Shown: positions 34,555 to 43,910, counted from the first letter of the stretch. The stretch is DNA of 64,000 nucleotides from Clostridia bacterium (GCA_017415025.1 JAFQJH010000006.1:1-64000), one strand, 5' to 3'. The notes: generated by a model from the sequence alone, not told the origin. Made by a program: numbers and translations.

Positions 34555-35457
34555 ATGATGACAAAGATTATCAGTGTTCTTGTTGCAATTTTAATGTTTA
34601 TTTCTCCCGAGCTGCCGATGCTTCTCGATTTGCCCGCAATTCCCAAGGGACAGGAGCTGAAGCTCAACGAGCGTTTTGAGCTTGTCTGGGAGGATGAGTT
34701 TGTCGGCGATAAGCTCGACACAACAAAGTGGGACGACAACCAGTCCGTCAACACTCTTCATTGGGGTCCCATCCGCAAGGGCGGATATTGGCATAAGGAT
34801 ATGATTGACGTGCGCGACGGCAATCTTGTTATTGCTACGGAGTATAAGGAAACTCCGCTCGAGGGCAACACCTTCGGTTCGCCCGACAAATACGGTGAGG
34901 GCTATTATACGGCTATGATTGCTACTGCAGGTAAGCACGAGTTCAAATACGGCTATTTTGAATGCCGTGCAATCCTGCCGAAGTCCACGGGAATGTGGTC
35001 GGCGTTCTGGATGATGAACAGTGGAGTTTACGAGGTCAACAATTCGGGCGAGGACGGCACGGAGATTGACGTTTTTGAATCAATGTCATATAAGGACGTT
35101 TGGTGGGGCGCAGGCGACTGCGTTCAGTCGGGCATCCACTATGACGGCTATGCCGAAGGTCATACGGGTGTCGGTCTCGGTAAGTGGTTTGCGAACAATC
35201 CCTATGAGGAATACAATACATACGGCGTTGAGTGGAACGAGAACGAATATATTTTCTACATCAACGGTATTGAAACTGCAAGAACATCGGCGGGCGGAGT
35301 TAGCAAAAATCCCGAATGTCTTATTCTTTCGTGCGAGGTTGCGGGCGAAAACGGCGTTGCTTATGCCGACCGTCACGGAACGGGTCCCATCAGCCTTGAA
35401 AAGGGCGAGCGTGCGGAGTTTATAGTGGACTATGTCAGAGTTTATCAGTATAAATAA
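34555..35457 (+). CDS. Glycoside hydrolase family 16 beta-glucanase
   Basis: 300 residues. A hydrophobic N-terminal segment (about 2-25) may be a signal peptide. A GH16 jelly roll follows: WEDEFVGDKLDTTKWD, then the catalytic GTEIDVFES (Glu170, Asp172, Glu175), and GVEWNENEYIFYING. GH16 members cleave beta-1,3 or mixed-linkage glucans, carrageenan-like or other beta-glycans. The DVFE form without an extra residue after the Asp is the lichenase-type spacing. The only glucanase in this secreted cluster; preceded by aaagggggtt. Confidence 0.87.
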   Translation: MMTKIISVLVAILMFISPELPMLLDLPAIPKGQELKLNERFELVWEDEFVGDKLDTTKWDDNQSVNTLHWGPIRKGGYWHKDMIDVRDGNLVIATEYKETPLEGNTFGSPDKYGEGYYTAMIATAGKHEFKYGYFECRAILPKSTGMWSAFWMMNSGVYEVNNSGEDGTEIDVFESMSYKDVWWGAGDCVQSGIHYDGYAEGHTGVGLGKWFANNPYEEYNTYGVEWNENEYIFYINGIETARTSAGGVSKNPECLILSCEVAGENGVAYADRHGTGPISLEKGERAEFIVDYVRVYQYK

Positions 35458-35478
35458 ACGGATTTATTGAAAAAACCT

Positions 35479-35507
35479 TTGACAAAACAGTTTGTATGTG
35501 TTATAAT
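35479..35507 (+). promoter_or_regulatory. Consensus promoter of the aldolase gene
   Basis: TTGACA (35479-35484) and TATAAT (35502-35507) with 17-base spacing. Confidence 0.75.
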
Positions 35508-35516
35508 CACGTCAAC

Positions 35517-35542
35517 GCTTTAAACTTTTAAAGCTTTAAAGC
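35517..35542. promoter_or_regulatory. Candidate operator with GCTTTAAA half-sites
   Basis: GCTTTAA-ACTT-TTAAAGC (35517-35534) is a palindrome just after the -10, followed by another CTTTAAAGC. The same CTTTAAAG motif is repeated at 58016-58038 between the symporter and GH27 genes, so one regulator may bind both. Confidence 0.5.
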
Positions 35543-35567
35543 ATAAAAGCACACGGAGATGACCAAT

Positions 35568-36545
35568 ATGAATACCAGAAAGGGCTCGCTGCTCAGTGTC
35601 CGTAAGGATTTAAGGGTGCTTGATGCAACCCTGCGTGACGGCGGCTTATGCAACAATTTTGAGTTCACGGACGAATTTGTTTTTGAGCTTTACAAAATGA
35701 ATATCAAATGCGGCGTGGACTATATGGAGTTCGGCTACAAGGCGAGCAAGACGATGTTCAACGAGGCAGATTACGGCAAGTGGAAATTCTGCAACGAGGA
35801 AGATATCCGCGCGATTGTCGGCAACAACAATTCGGATATGAAAATTGCCGTTATGGCGGATGTCGGCAGATGCGATTACAGAACGGATTTTCTTCCCAAG
35901 AGTGAGAGCGTTATTGATATGGTGCGTGTTGCGTGCTATATTCATCAGATTCCCGCGGCGATTGAAATGATAAATTATTTCCACGAGCTCGGATATGAGA
36001 CAACCTGCAACATTATGGCAATTTCGCAGGTCGGCTCGGAAAAAATTGTTGAAGCGTTGCAGATGCTCGGTGAAAGTGACGTTGATGTTATTTACCTTGT
36101 GGATAGCTTCGGCTCGCTTTATCCCGAAAATGCGCTTGAGCTTGCAAAGCTTTATATTGAAGAGGCGGAAAAGGTCGGCAAAAAGGTTGGCTTCCACGGT
36201 CACAACAATCAGAATCTTGCCTTTGCAAACACGATTGAAACGCTTTCCTACGGTGTATCTTACCTTGATGCGACCGTACAGGGTATGGGCAGAGGCGCCG
36301 GCAACTGCGCAATGGAGCTTTTGTTGAGTTTCCTTAAAAACCCGAAATACAATATGTATTTCCTTCTTGACTTTATCGAAAAATATATGCTGCCGCTTCG
36401 TCAGCAGGGCGTTGTCTGGGGGTATGATTTGCCTTACCTTTTTACGGGACTGTTAAATCAGCACCCGAGGGATGCGATGGCGTTCACGTCAAAAAAGGAG
36501 ACTGACTATTCCGATTTTTACAAGCGTTTACTTGAGCATTATTAA
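35568..36545 (+). CDS. DRE-TIM aldolase/HMG-CoA lyase-like protein
   Basis: 325 residues of the DRE-TIM metallolyase family: VLDATLRDGGLCNN (metal and catalytic residues), FHGHNNQNLA (His-x-His metal ligands) and GMGRGAGN. This is close to 4-hydroxy-2-oxovalerate aldolase/HMG-CoA lyase-like proteins often found in cell-surface polysaccharide clusters. The exact substrate is unknown. ATG 35568 is chosen because ggag lies nine bases before it; the earlier ATG 35559 touches the ribosome site. It stands alone with its own promoter, palindromic operator and terminator. Confidence 0.8.
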   Translation: MNTRKGSLLSVRKDLRVLDATLRDGGLCNNFEFTDEFVFELYKMNIKCGVDYMEFGYKASKTMFNEADYGKWKFCNEEDIRAIVGNNNSDMKIAVMADVGRCDYRTDFLPKSESVIDMVRVACYIHQIPAAIEMINYFHELGYETTCNIMAISQVGSEKIVEALQMLGESDVDVIYLVDSFGSLYPENALELAKLYIEEAEKVGKKVGFHGHNNQNLAFANTIETLSYGVSYLDATVQGMGRGAGNCAMELLLSFLKNPKYNMYFLLDFIEKYMLPLRQQGVVWGYDLPYLFTGLLNQHPRDAMAFTSKKETDYSDFYKRLLEHY

Positions 36546-36570
36546 TGCGGATTTAACAGAGAAATCAACG

Positions 36571-36608
36571 GGGACAGCTTCAACCCGAAGCTGTCCCTGT
36601 TTTTTATT
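36571..36608 (+). terminator. Intrinsic terminator
   Basis: A perfect 11-bp stem, 36571-36581 with 36587-36597, followed by a T run. Confidence 0.85.
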
Positions 36609-36653
36609 GTGTTTGGCGATTGATTGTGTTAAAATACGTTTGAGGTGATACTT

Positions 36654-37784
36654 GTGAAAAAGTTATGTTCAATTCTTATGGCGCTTGTTATGACCCTTGC
36701 CTGTGCGGGTGTTTCCGTTTATGCCGAGGAGAGCGGCAAGGGATATCTCGTTATAACGGATTATATCAGTGTGAACAGCGGTGAGGACGTGTCTGACGAA
36801 ATTCAGGCTGTTATTGATGCAAATCCGAACAGGACGATTTTCTTCCCTGACGGCGAGTATCTGGTATCAAAGCCGATTTATACTCCTGCAGAGCCGAAAA
36901 AGAGCGTTTCGCTCGAAATGACGGATTTTGCCGTAATCAAGGCTGTCGGCGATTGGAAGAGCGGCGAAGCTGTAATTCAGCTCGGCGGAAAATTTCCTGC
37001 AAACGATACCCATACAGCGGGCAGTAACTATTCGCTTGAGGGCGGTGTTATCGACGGAAGCGGCATTGCAAACGGAATTTCAATCAACAGCGGCCGCGAG
37101 ACCGCAGTGCGCGATACGTCAATCAAGAATACCGTTGTCGGCATACATATTATGTACGGTGCGAACAGCGGCTCATCAGATTCGGATATCACGGGCGTGA
37201 ATATCATCGGTACAGGCAAGACCGACTCCGTCGGAATCCTTCTCGAGGGCTTCGACAACACGGTAACAAACGTGCGTATCGGCAACGTTTTTATCGGTGT
37301 TCAGATAAAATCCGCGGGCAATATGCTCCGCAACGTGCATCCGCTTTATTATTCGGACTATACTGACTATCAGAATAGCTGCGGTTTCCTTATCGAAACG
37401 GGCAACAATTGGCTTGACTACTGTTACAGCGACCAGTTTGCGAATGGCTTCCGCTTTACAAGCAACGGAACAAGCACGTTGCACGATTGCTTCTGCTATT
37501 GGTACTCGGCAGGTGACGGAACGCAGACAGCTATCAGAGCTGACCGCCAATTTGATTCTTTTGTAACGAATTTTAATGCAGGCTTCCACGGTGATGCGAA
37601 GAATTGCTACGTTCTTACCGTCGGTGAGCTTGGCGGCGACGGAACGATTGAAAATCTTACCGCAAACGAAAATCACGTTTCAGACAGCGTTCATAAGATG
37701 TATATGGAGGATGCAAATATTTTCGGAAAAATCATCGGATTTTTCAGCTTCGTGTTCAGCCTCATCAGCAATCTGATAAAGTGA
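36654..37784 (+). CDS. Secreted beta-helix protein with amphipathic tail
   Basis: About 376 residues. A signal peptide (KKLCSILMALVMTLACAGVSVYA) is followed by right-handed beta-helix coils with a pectate-lyase-like start (DEIQAVIDANPNRTIFFPDGEYLVSKPI) and repeats such as GVIDGSGIANGISI and SDITGVNIIGTG. It ends in FGKIIGFFSFVFSLISNLIK, a hydrophobic amphipathic helix like those ending the proteins at 29381 and 33254. Start is GTG 36654, six bases after gaggtg. Likely polysaccharide-active or structural at the cell surface. Confidence 0.75.
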   Translation: MKKLCSILMALVMTLACAGVSVYAEESGKGYLVITDYISVNSGEDVSDEIQAVIDANPNRTIFFPDGEYLVSKPIYTPAEPKKSVSLEMTDFAVIKAVGDWKSGEAVIQLGGKFPANDTHTAGSNYSLEGGVIDGSGIANGISINSGRETAVRDTSIKNTVVGIHIMYGANSGSSDSDITGVNIIGTGKTDSVGILLEGFDNTVTNVRIGNVFIGVQIKSAGNMLRNVHPLYYSDYTDYQNSCGFLIETGNNWLDYCYSDQFANGFRFTSNGTSTLHDCFCYWYSAGDGTQTAIRADRQFDSFVTNFNAGFHGDAKNCYVLTVGELGGDGTIENLTANENHVSDSVHKMYMEDANIFGKIIGFFSFVFSLISNLIK

Positions 37785-37788
37785 TAGA

Positions 37789-38313
37789 ATGGAAAAAACG
37801 GGAAGAAAACAAATACGTCTGAGTGAATATGATTATAGTGCAAGCGGTGCATACTTCATAACAGTTTGCGTTAAAGATAAACAGACCCGATTGTCAGAAA
37901 TCGTAGAAACGGTAGGGGACGGCGCCTTCGACGTCCCAAAGGTAAGATTGACTGACATAGGACAAATTGTTGAGAAAAATCTGTTGTCAAGCGAGAGAAT
38001 ATCAGGTGTAAAAATCGAAAAATACGTTATAATGCCTGATCATATCCACGCTATTATTGTTCTGGATTCAGAGAAGTTTCTGCGAAGGCAAGGGACGTCG
38101 AAGGCGCCGTCCCATACGAATGAGATGCTACCGCACATTGTTTCTACATTTAAGCGTTTCTGCAACAAAGAAGTAGGAGCAAATATTTTCCAACGCTCAT
38201 ATATGGAACACATTATCCGTGATTTTTCGGATTTTGAAACGAAATGGAACTATATCTGTGATAACCCGAGACGTTGGATTGAAAAAAGAAAAAATCCTCA
38301 TTTTTACAAATAA
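37789..38313 (+). CDS. REP-associated tyrosine transposase (RAYT)
   Basis: 174 residues of the Y1/IS200-like HUH family. The histidine motif MPDHIHAII and RNA/DNA-binding RYMEHIIRD-type C-terminal block are clear (here SYMEHIIRDFSDFETKWNYICDNPRRW). RAYTs are domesticated transposases that act on REP palindromes. The coding sequence itself holds two exactly inverse-complementary 22-base REP-like palindromes (37916-37937 and 38092-38113). It starts four bases after the beta-helix gene. Confidence 0.87.
   Translation: MEKTGRKQIRLSEYDYSASGAYFITVCVKDKQTRLSEIVETVGDGAFDVPKVRLTDIGQIVEKNLLSSERISGVKIEKYVIMPDHIHAIIVLDSEKFLRRQGTSKAPSHTNEMLPHIVSTFKRFCNKEVGANIFQRSYMEHIIRDFSDFETKWNYICDNPRRWIEKRKNPHFYK
37916..37937. 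repeat. REP-like palindrome within RAYT, left copy
   Basis: A 6-bp stem GGGACG/CGTCCC with ten-base loop. The reverse complement occurs exactly at 38092-38113. Loop and flanking GTAGGG match the element at 53658-53727. Confidence 0.75.
38092..38113. repeat. REP-like palindrome within RAYT, right copy
   Basis: Exact inverse complement of 37916-37937, over all 22 bases. Confidence 0.75.
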
Positions 38314-38317
38314 AAAA

Positions 38318-38340
38318 GACCGACGGGATAACCGTCGGTC
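38318..38340. terminator. Bidirectional terminator
   Basis: A perfect 9-bp stem GACCGACGG/CCGTCGGTC with an A run to the left, serving the minus-strand gene at 38356 best. Confidence 0.7.
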
Positions 38341-38355
38341 TTGCTGTTTTATAAC

Positions 38356-39501
38356 TTATGCGGCTGCTCTGTCAAGCATGAGCTGTGCTGCCATTGAAAC
38401 CTTACCTGCATCTGCATTGTAAAGGGGATATGCGTGTGTTTCTGCAACGCCCTTGTAGTTTTCCATATATGTTGCTACGCGGTCGATATCATTTACAACG
38501 GCTGCGGTGTAAACGTTGGAGCCCCAATAGAATGCATCGGGATAATCAAAGTTTTCCCAATCGTACTTTTCGCAGAATTTGTTGTAAAGCTTGAGTGCTC
38601 TGTCAGAATGCGGGCAGATAAGACCGAATGCGATCGGGAAGAGCTGTGCCGTTGCGCTGGGATAATACTCGTCCCAAGAGAATTTGATTGCATCAAGGTT
38701 GAGAGTCTTCTTAACAGCTACCTTGTAGTTGCCGCTCAGGGATTTCCAGAGCTTGCTTTCAACTGCGTTGTAGATGTCGTCAACAGCCTCGGCGCACTGT
38801 GTCTCGATAGCTTTGCTCTTGTCACAGCTTACCTTTGTGAAAAGCTCACCGCAAGCCTTTGCGCCTGCATAAACCTCACAGTTATCCATAAGGTACTTGA
38901 TTTCATAGTCGGGCTTTGCCATTGTGAGACCGTTGTGAAGAGTTGAAAGCATTGCGTTTATAACACGCTGAATGTTGTCAACATTGTTAAGGATGTATGC
39001 GCTGTCGCCTGTTTTGTCATAGTACTTGTTGAGTACCATAAGGAAGGTTGCGGCATAGGAGTCTGTTGAGTCGTAGGAGCCGAGGCTCTTTTCAGCTGTA
39101 ATCTTGCCGTCAGCAAGTGTGATTTCGTAGTCATAGATTGTGCCGTCAACACCGTTGTAATCAGAGGAAGCGGTGTTCAGGTGAGCAAAGTGCCAATCCA
39201 TATACTTCTTAACGTTTTCTGCATAGCTGTCAGCTCTGTCGAGGAGAGCGAGAGCGGCAAAATCTGCAAAGTAGGGGTTCATCTTAACTGTACCGTTGGC
39301 ATTGTATGTCATAGGAATTGCGCCGTTTTCAAGCTGAAGGGATGCGAGCCAAGCGGTTTCGCTTTCGACAATGGTTTCGAAAAGAGCGAGCTGTTCGGCA
39401 GAAGCAACCTTCTCGGAATCAGGTGTTGTCGGGCAATCGCCGAGACCGACACCGAAGATTGAAAGAACGGCGGAAAGGATTAAGGATAAAAGTTTTTTCA
39501 T
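38356..39501 (-). CDS. Secreted protein, possible alpha-barrel glycosidase
   Basis: 381 residues with a signal peptide (MKKLLSLILSAVLSIFGVGLG). The body is almost all helical, with repeats of paired helices and motifs such as WLASLQLENGAIPMTYN, FADFAALALLD and SYDSTDSYAATFL. These resemble (alpha/alpha)6 six-hairpin glycosidases and unsaturated glucuronyl hydrolases. I cannot name a family. ATG 39501 has aggaggaa eight bases upstream. Its location beside beta-helix and GH16 genes supports a role in extracellular glycan handling. Confidence 0.65.
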   Translation of the reverse strand: MKKLLSLILSAVLSIFGVGLGDCPTTPDSEKVASAEQLALFETIVESETAWLASLQLENGAIPMTYNANGTVKMNPYFADFAALALLDRADSYAENVKKYMDWHFAHLNTASSDYNGVDGTIYDYEITLADGKITAEKSLGSYDSTDSYAATFLMVLNKYYDKTGDSAYILNNVDNIQRVINAMLSTLHNGLTMAKPDYEIKYLMDNCEVYAGAKACGELFTKVSCDKSKAIETQCAEAVDDIYNAVESKLWKSLSGNYKVAVKKTLNLDAIKFSWDEYYPSATAQLFPIAFGLICPHSDRALKLYNKFCEKYDWENFDYPDAFYWGSNVYTAAVVNDIDRVATYMENYKGVAETHAYPLYNADAGKVSMAAQLMLDRAAA

Positions 39502-39889
39502 AACAATTCCTCCTGAATTATTTGGTAATTCCATTGTAGCACTTTAAAAATAAAAATCAAGATGTCTTTACGCCTAAAATTGTTGCAAAATCTTGTGTAA
39601 TATGTCGCGATAATTTCCCTTTAGTCAAAATAAACTATAAAAAATTCACAATTATTAACAAAACACCACTATAAGTAGTGGTAGTTCTTTCCGTTACCCC
39701 ACCGCAGAATCGGAGAATAAAATAAAAAACAAACCGAAAATGGCTCTGCTTTTCCGCAAAATGGGTTAAAATCTGTATATTTTTAGTGGTTATGGCAGTA
39801 ATTGTTGTGAAAGTATGGCGTTTGTGCGTCGGAAATAATCTTCCTTCAACAAAAAACACCCGTTTGTCAGGCGACAGACGGGTGACGGC
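39502..39889. other. Intergenic region, terminator only
   Basis: This 390-base AT-rich gap has no credible gene. Its right end holds the minus-strand terminator at 39851-39884. Confidence 0.5.
39851..39884 (-). terminator. Intrinsic terminator of the GDPD gene
   Basis: The 12-bp stem 39857-39868 with 39873-39884 (one G-U pair) is followed on the minus strand by six T (39851-39856). Confidence 0.85.
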
Positions 39890-40564
39890 TTATTCTGAAA
39901 GAATCTTACGGAGCTTTTCGGGGTCTCTTGTCGTGATGTTATCGGGCGCAAAGGCTATGGCGTTGCGCATATCGTTCGAGCGGTTGACAGTCCAGACGGA
40001 TACGAGAAGTCCGTTGCGGCGGAACTCGTCAACAAGGTTCTTTGTTACGTTTTTATGGCGGCAGTTAATTCCGATTGCGCCGCTGTCTCTCACCTTGTTG
40101 ACAAGGGCGGTTATATAAACCCCGTCAGAGCTTTTTTCAACCTCGCAGTTGAGGTAATACGGTACGTCGGGGCACTTCTGTCTGACGGCTTCAACGTCAT
40201 TGTCTGTAATTCCCGTGAAGAAAATCCGTTCAAGAAGACCGAACTTATCTGCAAGCGGCACCACCTTTTCGAGGTGCTCGGTGTTTTTTACGTCAATGTT
40301 GATGCCGAGGCTGTCGCAGCGGCTGATTTTTGCAAAAGCATCGTTGAGGGAATATTCATTTCCCGTGGGCTTGTCGTGGGACAGCACAGGCTCGCCGTTC
40401 TTATTAAAGTGCAGATCAAACTCAACGGTATCTGCTCCGTATTCTGTGGCGGATGTGATTGATGCAAGGGAGTTTTCGGGAGTTCCCATACATCCCGTGT
40501 GAGCCGTCACGGTAAAATTATCGGGCAGAATCCGAGCCGCTTTCCTTTTTTTGAAAAAGAACAT
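39890..40564 (-). CDS. Glycerophosphodiester phosphodiesterase
   Basis: 224 residues. GDPD motifs: TAHTGCMGTPENSLAS (catalytic His and Glu near the N terminus), VEFDLHFNKNGEPVLSHD (metal ligands and second His) and VSVWTVNRSNDMR. It hydrolyses glycerophosphodiesters to glycerol-3-phosphate. No signal peptide beyond a basic-hydrophobic start (FFFKKRKAARIL). ATG 40564 is preferred, with gaggtgg five bases upstream. The first motif has HTGCMG instead of the common HRG, a small variation. Confidence 0.87.
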   Translation of the reverse strand: MFFFKKRKAARILPDNFTVTAHTGCMGTPENSLASITSATEYGADTVEFDLHFNKNGEPVLSHDKPTGNEYSLNDAFAKISRCDSLGINIDVKNTEHLEKVVPLADKFGLLERIFFTGITDNDVEAVRQKCPDVPYYLNCEVEKSSDGVYITALVNKVRDSGAIGINCRHKNVTKNLVDEFRRNGLLVSVWTVNRSNDMRNAIAFAPDNITTRDPEKLRKILSE

Positions 40565-40640
40565 TGAGACCACCTCGTTGACTTTTATTTTCCCTTGTGG
40601 TAACATAATTAAAGAAATTTGACCCTGAAGGGGAATTTGT

Positions 40641-41195
40641 ATGGCTTATGATATCGTCAGATGGGGCGTGGGCTTGGTAGCTTTTCTTGTGTTTATTGCT
40701 GTCCTCGTTCTGTTCACTAAAAAAATAGGTAAGGCAATTCTGATTTCGGCATTCGCGTCCGTAATTATGGTTGCGGTGTCGCTTGTTGTTCCCGTGGAAA
40801 ATTATTTTTTCTCCTTCAACTCGGTCGAAGCTGTTTATAATTACAGATATCACGAGGATTTGCTGACCTATGCCGAATGTGATGAAGGTGTTGTCTGTGT
40901 GGGAAAAAAGGATGCCGTGAACTTCGTTTACTATTCCTTTACAAAGGCTGATGACGGCTATAAACTGCCGAAGCACCTTGTTTCAAAAACGGTTTTCCGT
41001 TCAAGTGAGCACGGAGTTTACCTCTTTGAAAAATTCGAAAATCAGACAATCATTATGACCCAGGTTACGGATTCAGCCTATAAGGGTGAGGCTTTCAAGC
41101 CGTGCAGTAACGGATATTATACCTTTACCGTTATTGACGGAGAGGTTGATTATTCCGCACTTTCGCGCAACGGCGAAAAGGTCAGACTGATTTAA
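40641..41195 (+). CDS. Hypothetical membrane protein
   Basis: 184 residues. Two transmembrane helices at about 8-26 and 30-50 are followed by an extracytoplasmic domain of about 130 residues, rich in beta strands. No family recognised. gaaggggaa precedes ATG 40641. Its end overlaps the convergent Wzy-like gene by four bases. Role unknown. Confidence 0.65.
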   Translation: MAYDIVRWGVGLVAFLVFIAVLVLFTKKIGKAILISAFASVIMVAVSLVVPVENYFFSFNSVEAVYNYRYHEDLLTYAECDEGVVCVGKKDAVNFVYYSFTKADDGYKLPKHLVSKTVFRSSEHGVYLFEKFENQTIIMTQVTDSAYKGEAFKPCSNGYYTFTVIDGEVDYSALSRNGEKVRLI

Positions 41196-42622
41196 AGCTT
41201 TATATTAACAATATCTTCCTTTTCAGTATTGCTGCCGATTCCGGCGGCAATATTATTTTTATCACAGATGATAAAGAGCAGTGTTGCCATAAGTCCGTAG
41301 GGCATCGGGCAGAATTCGCCCGGATTAACGAGAGACATCAGGAAAAGACCTGCATAGGAAATGAAGAGTGTAATATTAAAATGAGTTACTCTCTGCCAGA
41401 CAGTTTTCATTCTGTTGTAGAACTGATAGCTGAAAGCCGCAACGCCGAGAAGACCGAAGCTGCCGAGCACCTGGAAGGGTGCGGAATGGTACCAGCACAG
41501 CGCAAATTTCGCAGGGTCGTGCACGTCAGTGTTGCCCATATATCCGAGACCTCTGCCGAAAAGGACGTTGGATTTGAAATCCTCAATCGCACGCGCAATA
41601 AGTCCCGAACGGATATCCACGCTTTCAATTCGCAGGATAACGGGAACAAAGAATTCAATCAGCGGCTTTGTGAAAAGCGCAAGAATAATAACAACGGCAC
41701 TCGCGATGAAAACGAGTGTCTTTTTTCTGTTTTTCGGGTCGGAATAAACAACAGCAAAAAGACAAAGCGCAAGCTCAGCCGCACCGCCGAGCGCACCGCC
41801 TCTCGAACCGGTGAAAAGGATTGCTATGTACTGAAGAAATCCGAGGAAAAGGCAGGGATATTTTTTGACGGAAAGGAAGAAGGAAAACGGAAGAGTCAGC
41901 ATCAGGAAGGTTGAAACGTTATTTCTCCACTGGAAGTCGAGCGGACTCATCTTTTCCATAAATCTGTCCCAGAAAACGATGTAATGGTTGATAATCATAA
42001 AAACGCAGAAAACGCCGAGCACCGTCATAATTTCGGCAAAGCGGAAGCGCAGGACGTAATGCTCGCTCTTCGGCTTGTAGAGCGTGTTCATAATAAAATA
42101 TACGAGCAACATTCCGATACCCAGACCGAAGGTGTGGTAGAGGGCGGAAAGGTTGAAATATTCGGGTGCGGTAATTTTTCCGAGACCGCCGAGCGTGACG
42201 GCAACCGCAACTGCGGCGGCACCCTTCCACGTTTTGCCCCAATCGAGCTTCCTGCGGTATACAATCAGGTGGAAAAAGAATGCGACAACGGGAATGGGCA
42301 CAAGCCACAAAAACGGAAGAAAGAAATCGAACGAATCGTAGCATTGGATTGCGACGGCGGTTGCCAGCAGAAACGGCAGAAGAGTGGAGATAATATCGTC
42401 GCAGAAAACAAGGTTAAAGCAGATGATAAGTCCGAGCACAACTATTGCGTAGCCGAGCATCGTGTAGCCGAGTCCCGCAAAAACGGGAAGTCCGCGCATT
42501 ACGACAAAAGCGGCGGCAATAAGCGCCTGGATAATCATTGCGGTTTTTGAAAGAATAAATTTTCTCAGGACGGCAATAGTCGGGCTGAGCGCCATTTTAT
42601 CTGAAAGTCTCGTCTTGTTCAT
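41192..42622 (-). CDS. O-antigen ligase/Wzy-like polymerase
   Basis: 476 residues with about ten to twelve transmembrane segments. A long extracytoplasmic loop includes TFGLGIGM, and the Wzy_C-type motif FTGSRGGALGG is visible. Members polymerise or ligate surface polysaccharide units. In a Gram-positive cell this would be capsule or teichoic-type polymerisation. No other polysaccharide biosynthesis gene is adjacent, so partners are elsewhere. Confidence 0.8.
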   Translation of the reverse strand: MNKTRLSDKMALSPTIAVLRKFILSKTAMIIQALIAAAFVVMRGLPVFAGLGYTMLGYAIVVLGLIICFNLVFCDDIISTLLPFLLATAVAIQCYDSFDFFLPFLWLVPIPVVAFFFHLIVYRRKLDWGKTWKGAAAVAVAVTLGGLGKITAPEYFNLSALYHTFGLGIGMLLVYFIMNTLYKPKSEHYVLRFRFAEIMTVLGVFCVFMIINHYIVFWDRFMEKMSPLDFQWRNNVSTFLMLTLPFSFFLSVKKYPCLFLGFLQYIAILFTGSRGGALGGAAELALCLFAVVYSDPKNRKKTLVFIASAVVIILALFTKPLIEFFVPVILRIESVDIRSGLIARAIEDFKSNVLFGRGLGYMGNTDVHDPAKFALCWYHSAPFQVLGSFGLLGVAAFSYQFYNRMKTVWQRVTHFNITLFISYAGLFLMSLVNPGEFCPMPYGLMATLLFIICDKNNIAAGIGSNTEKEDIVNIKL

Positions 42623-42851
42623 AATTTACCTCTCCAATGACGGAATTATACTATTATAAATATATCATATATTTTTGAAATTAGCAATTATATTTTGATA
42701 TGTGCGGGTAAATCGATAAAATTTCTTTAGCACAACATTGACAAAAGGCACAAAAATGATATAATCGCTGACGTAAATGTCAGAATCCCGTTTTTAAAAA
42801 TGAAAGAATGTTGCGGGCGGCAGGAGCCTGCTTTTTTGAGAGGCGGTTTTT

Positions 42852-43910
42852 ATGTTAAACGAACTCATTTCTATGTTACCTAAATCAGCGGACGGTGTTC
42901 TTATTGTTTCCGAAACCAACCGCAGATATTTCACCTCCTTCCCGTCAAGTGACGGAATTCTCCTTGTAACGCGCAAGGGCTCGGTTTTTCTGACCGACAG
43001 CCGATATATCGAGGAGGCACAGAATACCGTTAAGTGCTGTGAGGTTGAGGAGCTCAGAAAGACGTCGGAGCAGTTGCCCGAGCTGTGCAGAAAATTCGGC
43101 GTAAGGGTTCTTATGACGGAAAGCGAGAGGCTGACCGTTGCCGAGCTTAACGCTTACCGCAAAATTCTGAAGGGAATTACGCTTACGACCGTCGGCACGG
43201 ATAAGATTATCGACAAACTGCGTATGGTCAAGAGTGAAATTGAAATTAAGTCTGTTGTCAAGGCACAGCGCATCGCGGAAAAAGCACTCGAGCACGTTCT
43301 CGGAATGATAAAGGTCGGCGTTACGGAAAGGGAAATCGCTCTCGGGCTTGATTTCTTTATGCTTAAAAACGGTGCGCAGGCTGTGTCGTTTGAAACAATA
43401 GCGATTTCGGGCGCAAATACGTCAAAGCCGCACGGTGTACCCACGGACAAGAAAATCGAGCGCGGTGATTTTGTAACAATGGACTTCGGCGCGGTCGTGG
43501 ACGGCTATCATTCCGATATGACACGCACGGTTGCCGTCGGTGAGGTGAGCGATGAGCAGGTGCGGGTTTACGAAACCGTGCTTGAGGCACAGATGAAGGC
43601 ACTTGATACTCTTAAAGCGGGTGTAAAATGCTCGGATGCAGATGCGTGCGCGCGTATATATATATATGAAAAGGGGTACGGCGATTACTTCCGTCATTCT
43701 CTCGGTCACGGTGTAGGACTCGAAATTCACGAAAAACCCAATCTTTCGCCGAAATCCGATTTAATTTTACAAGAGGGAAATATAGTGACGGTTGAGCCGG
43801 GAATCTATATTCCGGGCAAATTTGGCGTCAGAATTGAGGATATGGCAACAATTACAAAATTTAGTTGTGAAAATTTAACAAAATTTACAAAGAAATTGGC
43901 AATATTATAA
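42852..43910 (+). CDS. M24 family Xaa-Pro aminopeptidase
   Basis: 352 residues: an N-terminal creatinase-like domain and a C-terminal pita-bread domain. Metal ligands are visible as Asp in TMDFGAVVDG, Asp in HSDMTRTVAVG, His in LGHGVGLEIHE, Glu in TVEPGIY and Glu in GVRIEDMAT. Removes N-terminal residues before proline in cytoplasmic peptides. It usually precedes efp in clostridia, and here efp follows one gene later at 45697. Confidence 0.92.
   Translation: MLNELISMLPKSADGVLIVSETNRRYFTSFPSSDGILLVTRKGSVFLTDSRYIEEAQNTVKCCEVEELRKTSEQLPELCRKFGVRVLMTESERLTVAELNAYRKILKGITLTTVGTDKIIDKLRMVKSEIEIKSVVKAQRIAEKALEHVLGMIKVGVTEREIALGLDFFMLKNGAQAVSFETIAISGANTSKPHGVPTDKKIERGDFVTMDFGAVVDGYHSDMTRTVAVGEVSDEQVRVYETVLEAQMKALDTLKAGVKCSDADACARIYIYEKGYGDYFRHSLGHGVGLEIHEKPNLSPKSDLILQEGNIVTVEPGIYIPGKFGVRIEDMATITKFSCENLTKFTKKLAIL

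Noticed and set aside
39635-39859. 74-codon minus-strand ORF
   Set aside because: It runs through the terminator of the GDPD gene, has no ribosome site and is in AT-rich intergenic DNA.
41381-42550. Long plus-strand ORFs opposite the Wzy-like gene
   Set aside because: They are antisense to a membrane protein with clear family motifs and have no ribosome sites; they are codon-bias shadows.
42825-42838. Possible terminator before the M24 peptidase
   Set aside because: The GCAGG/CCTGC stem has only a two-base loop, so it is unlikely to work as an intrinsic terminator.
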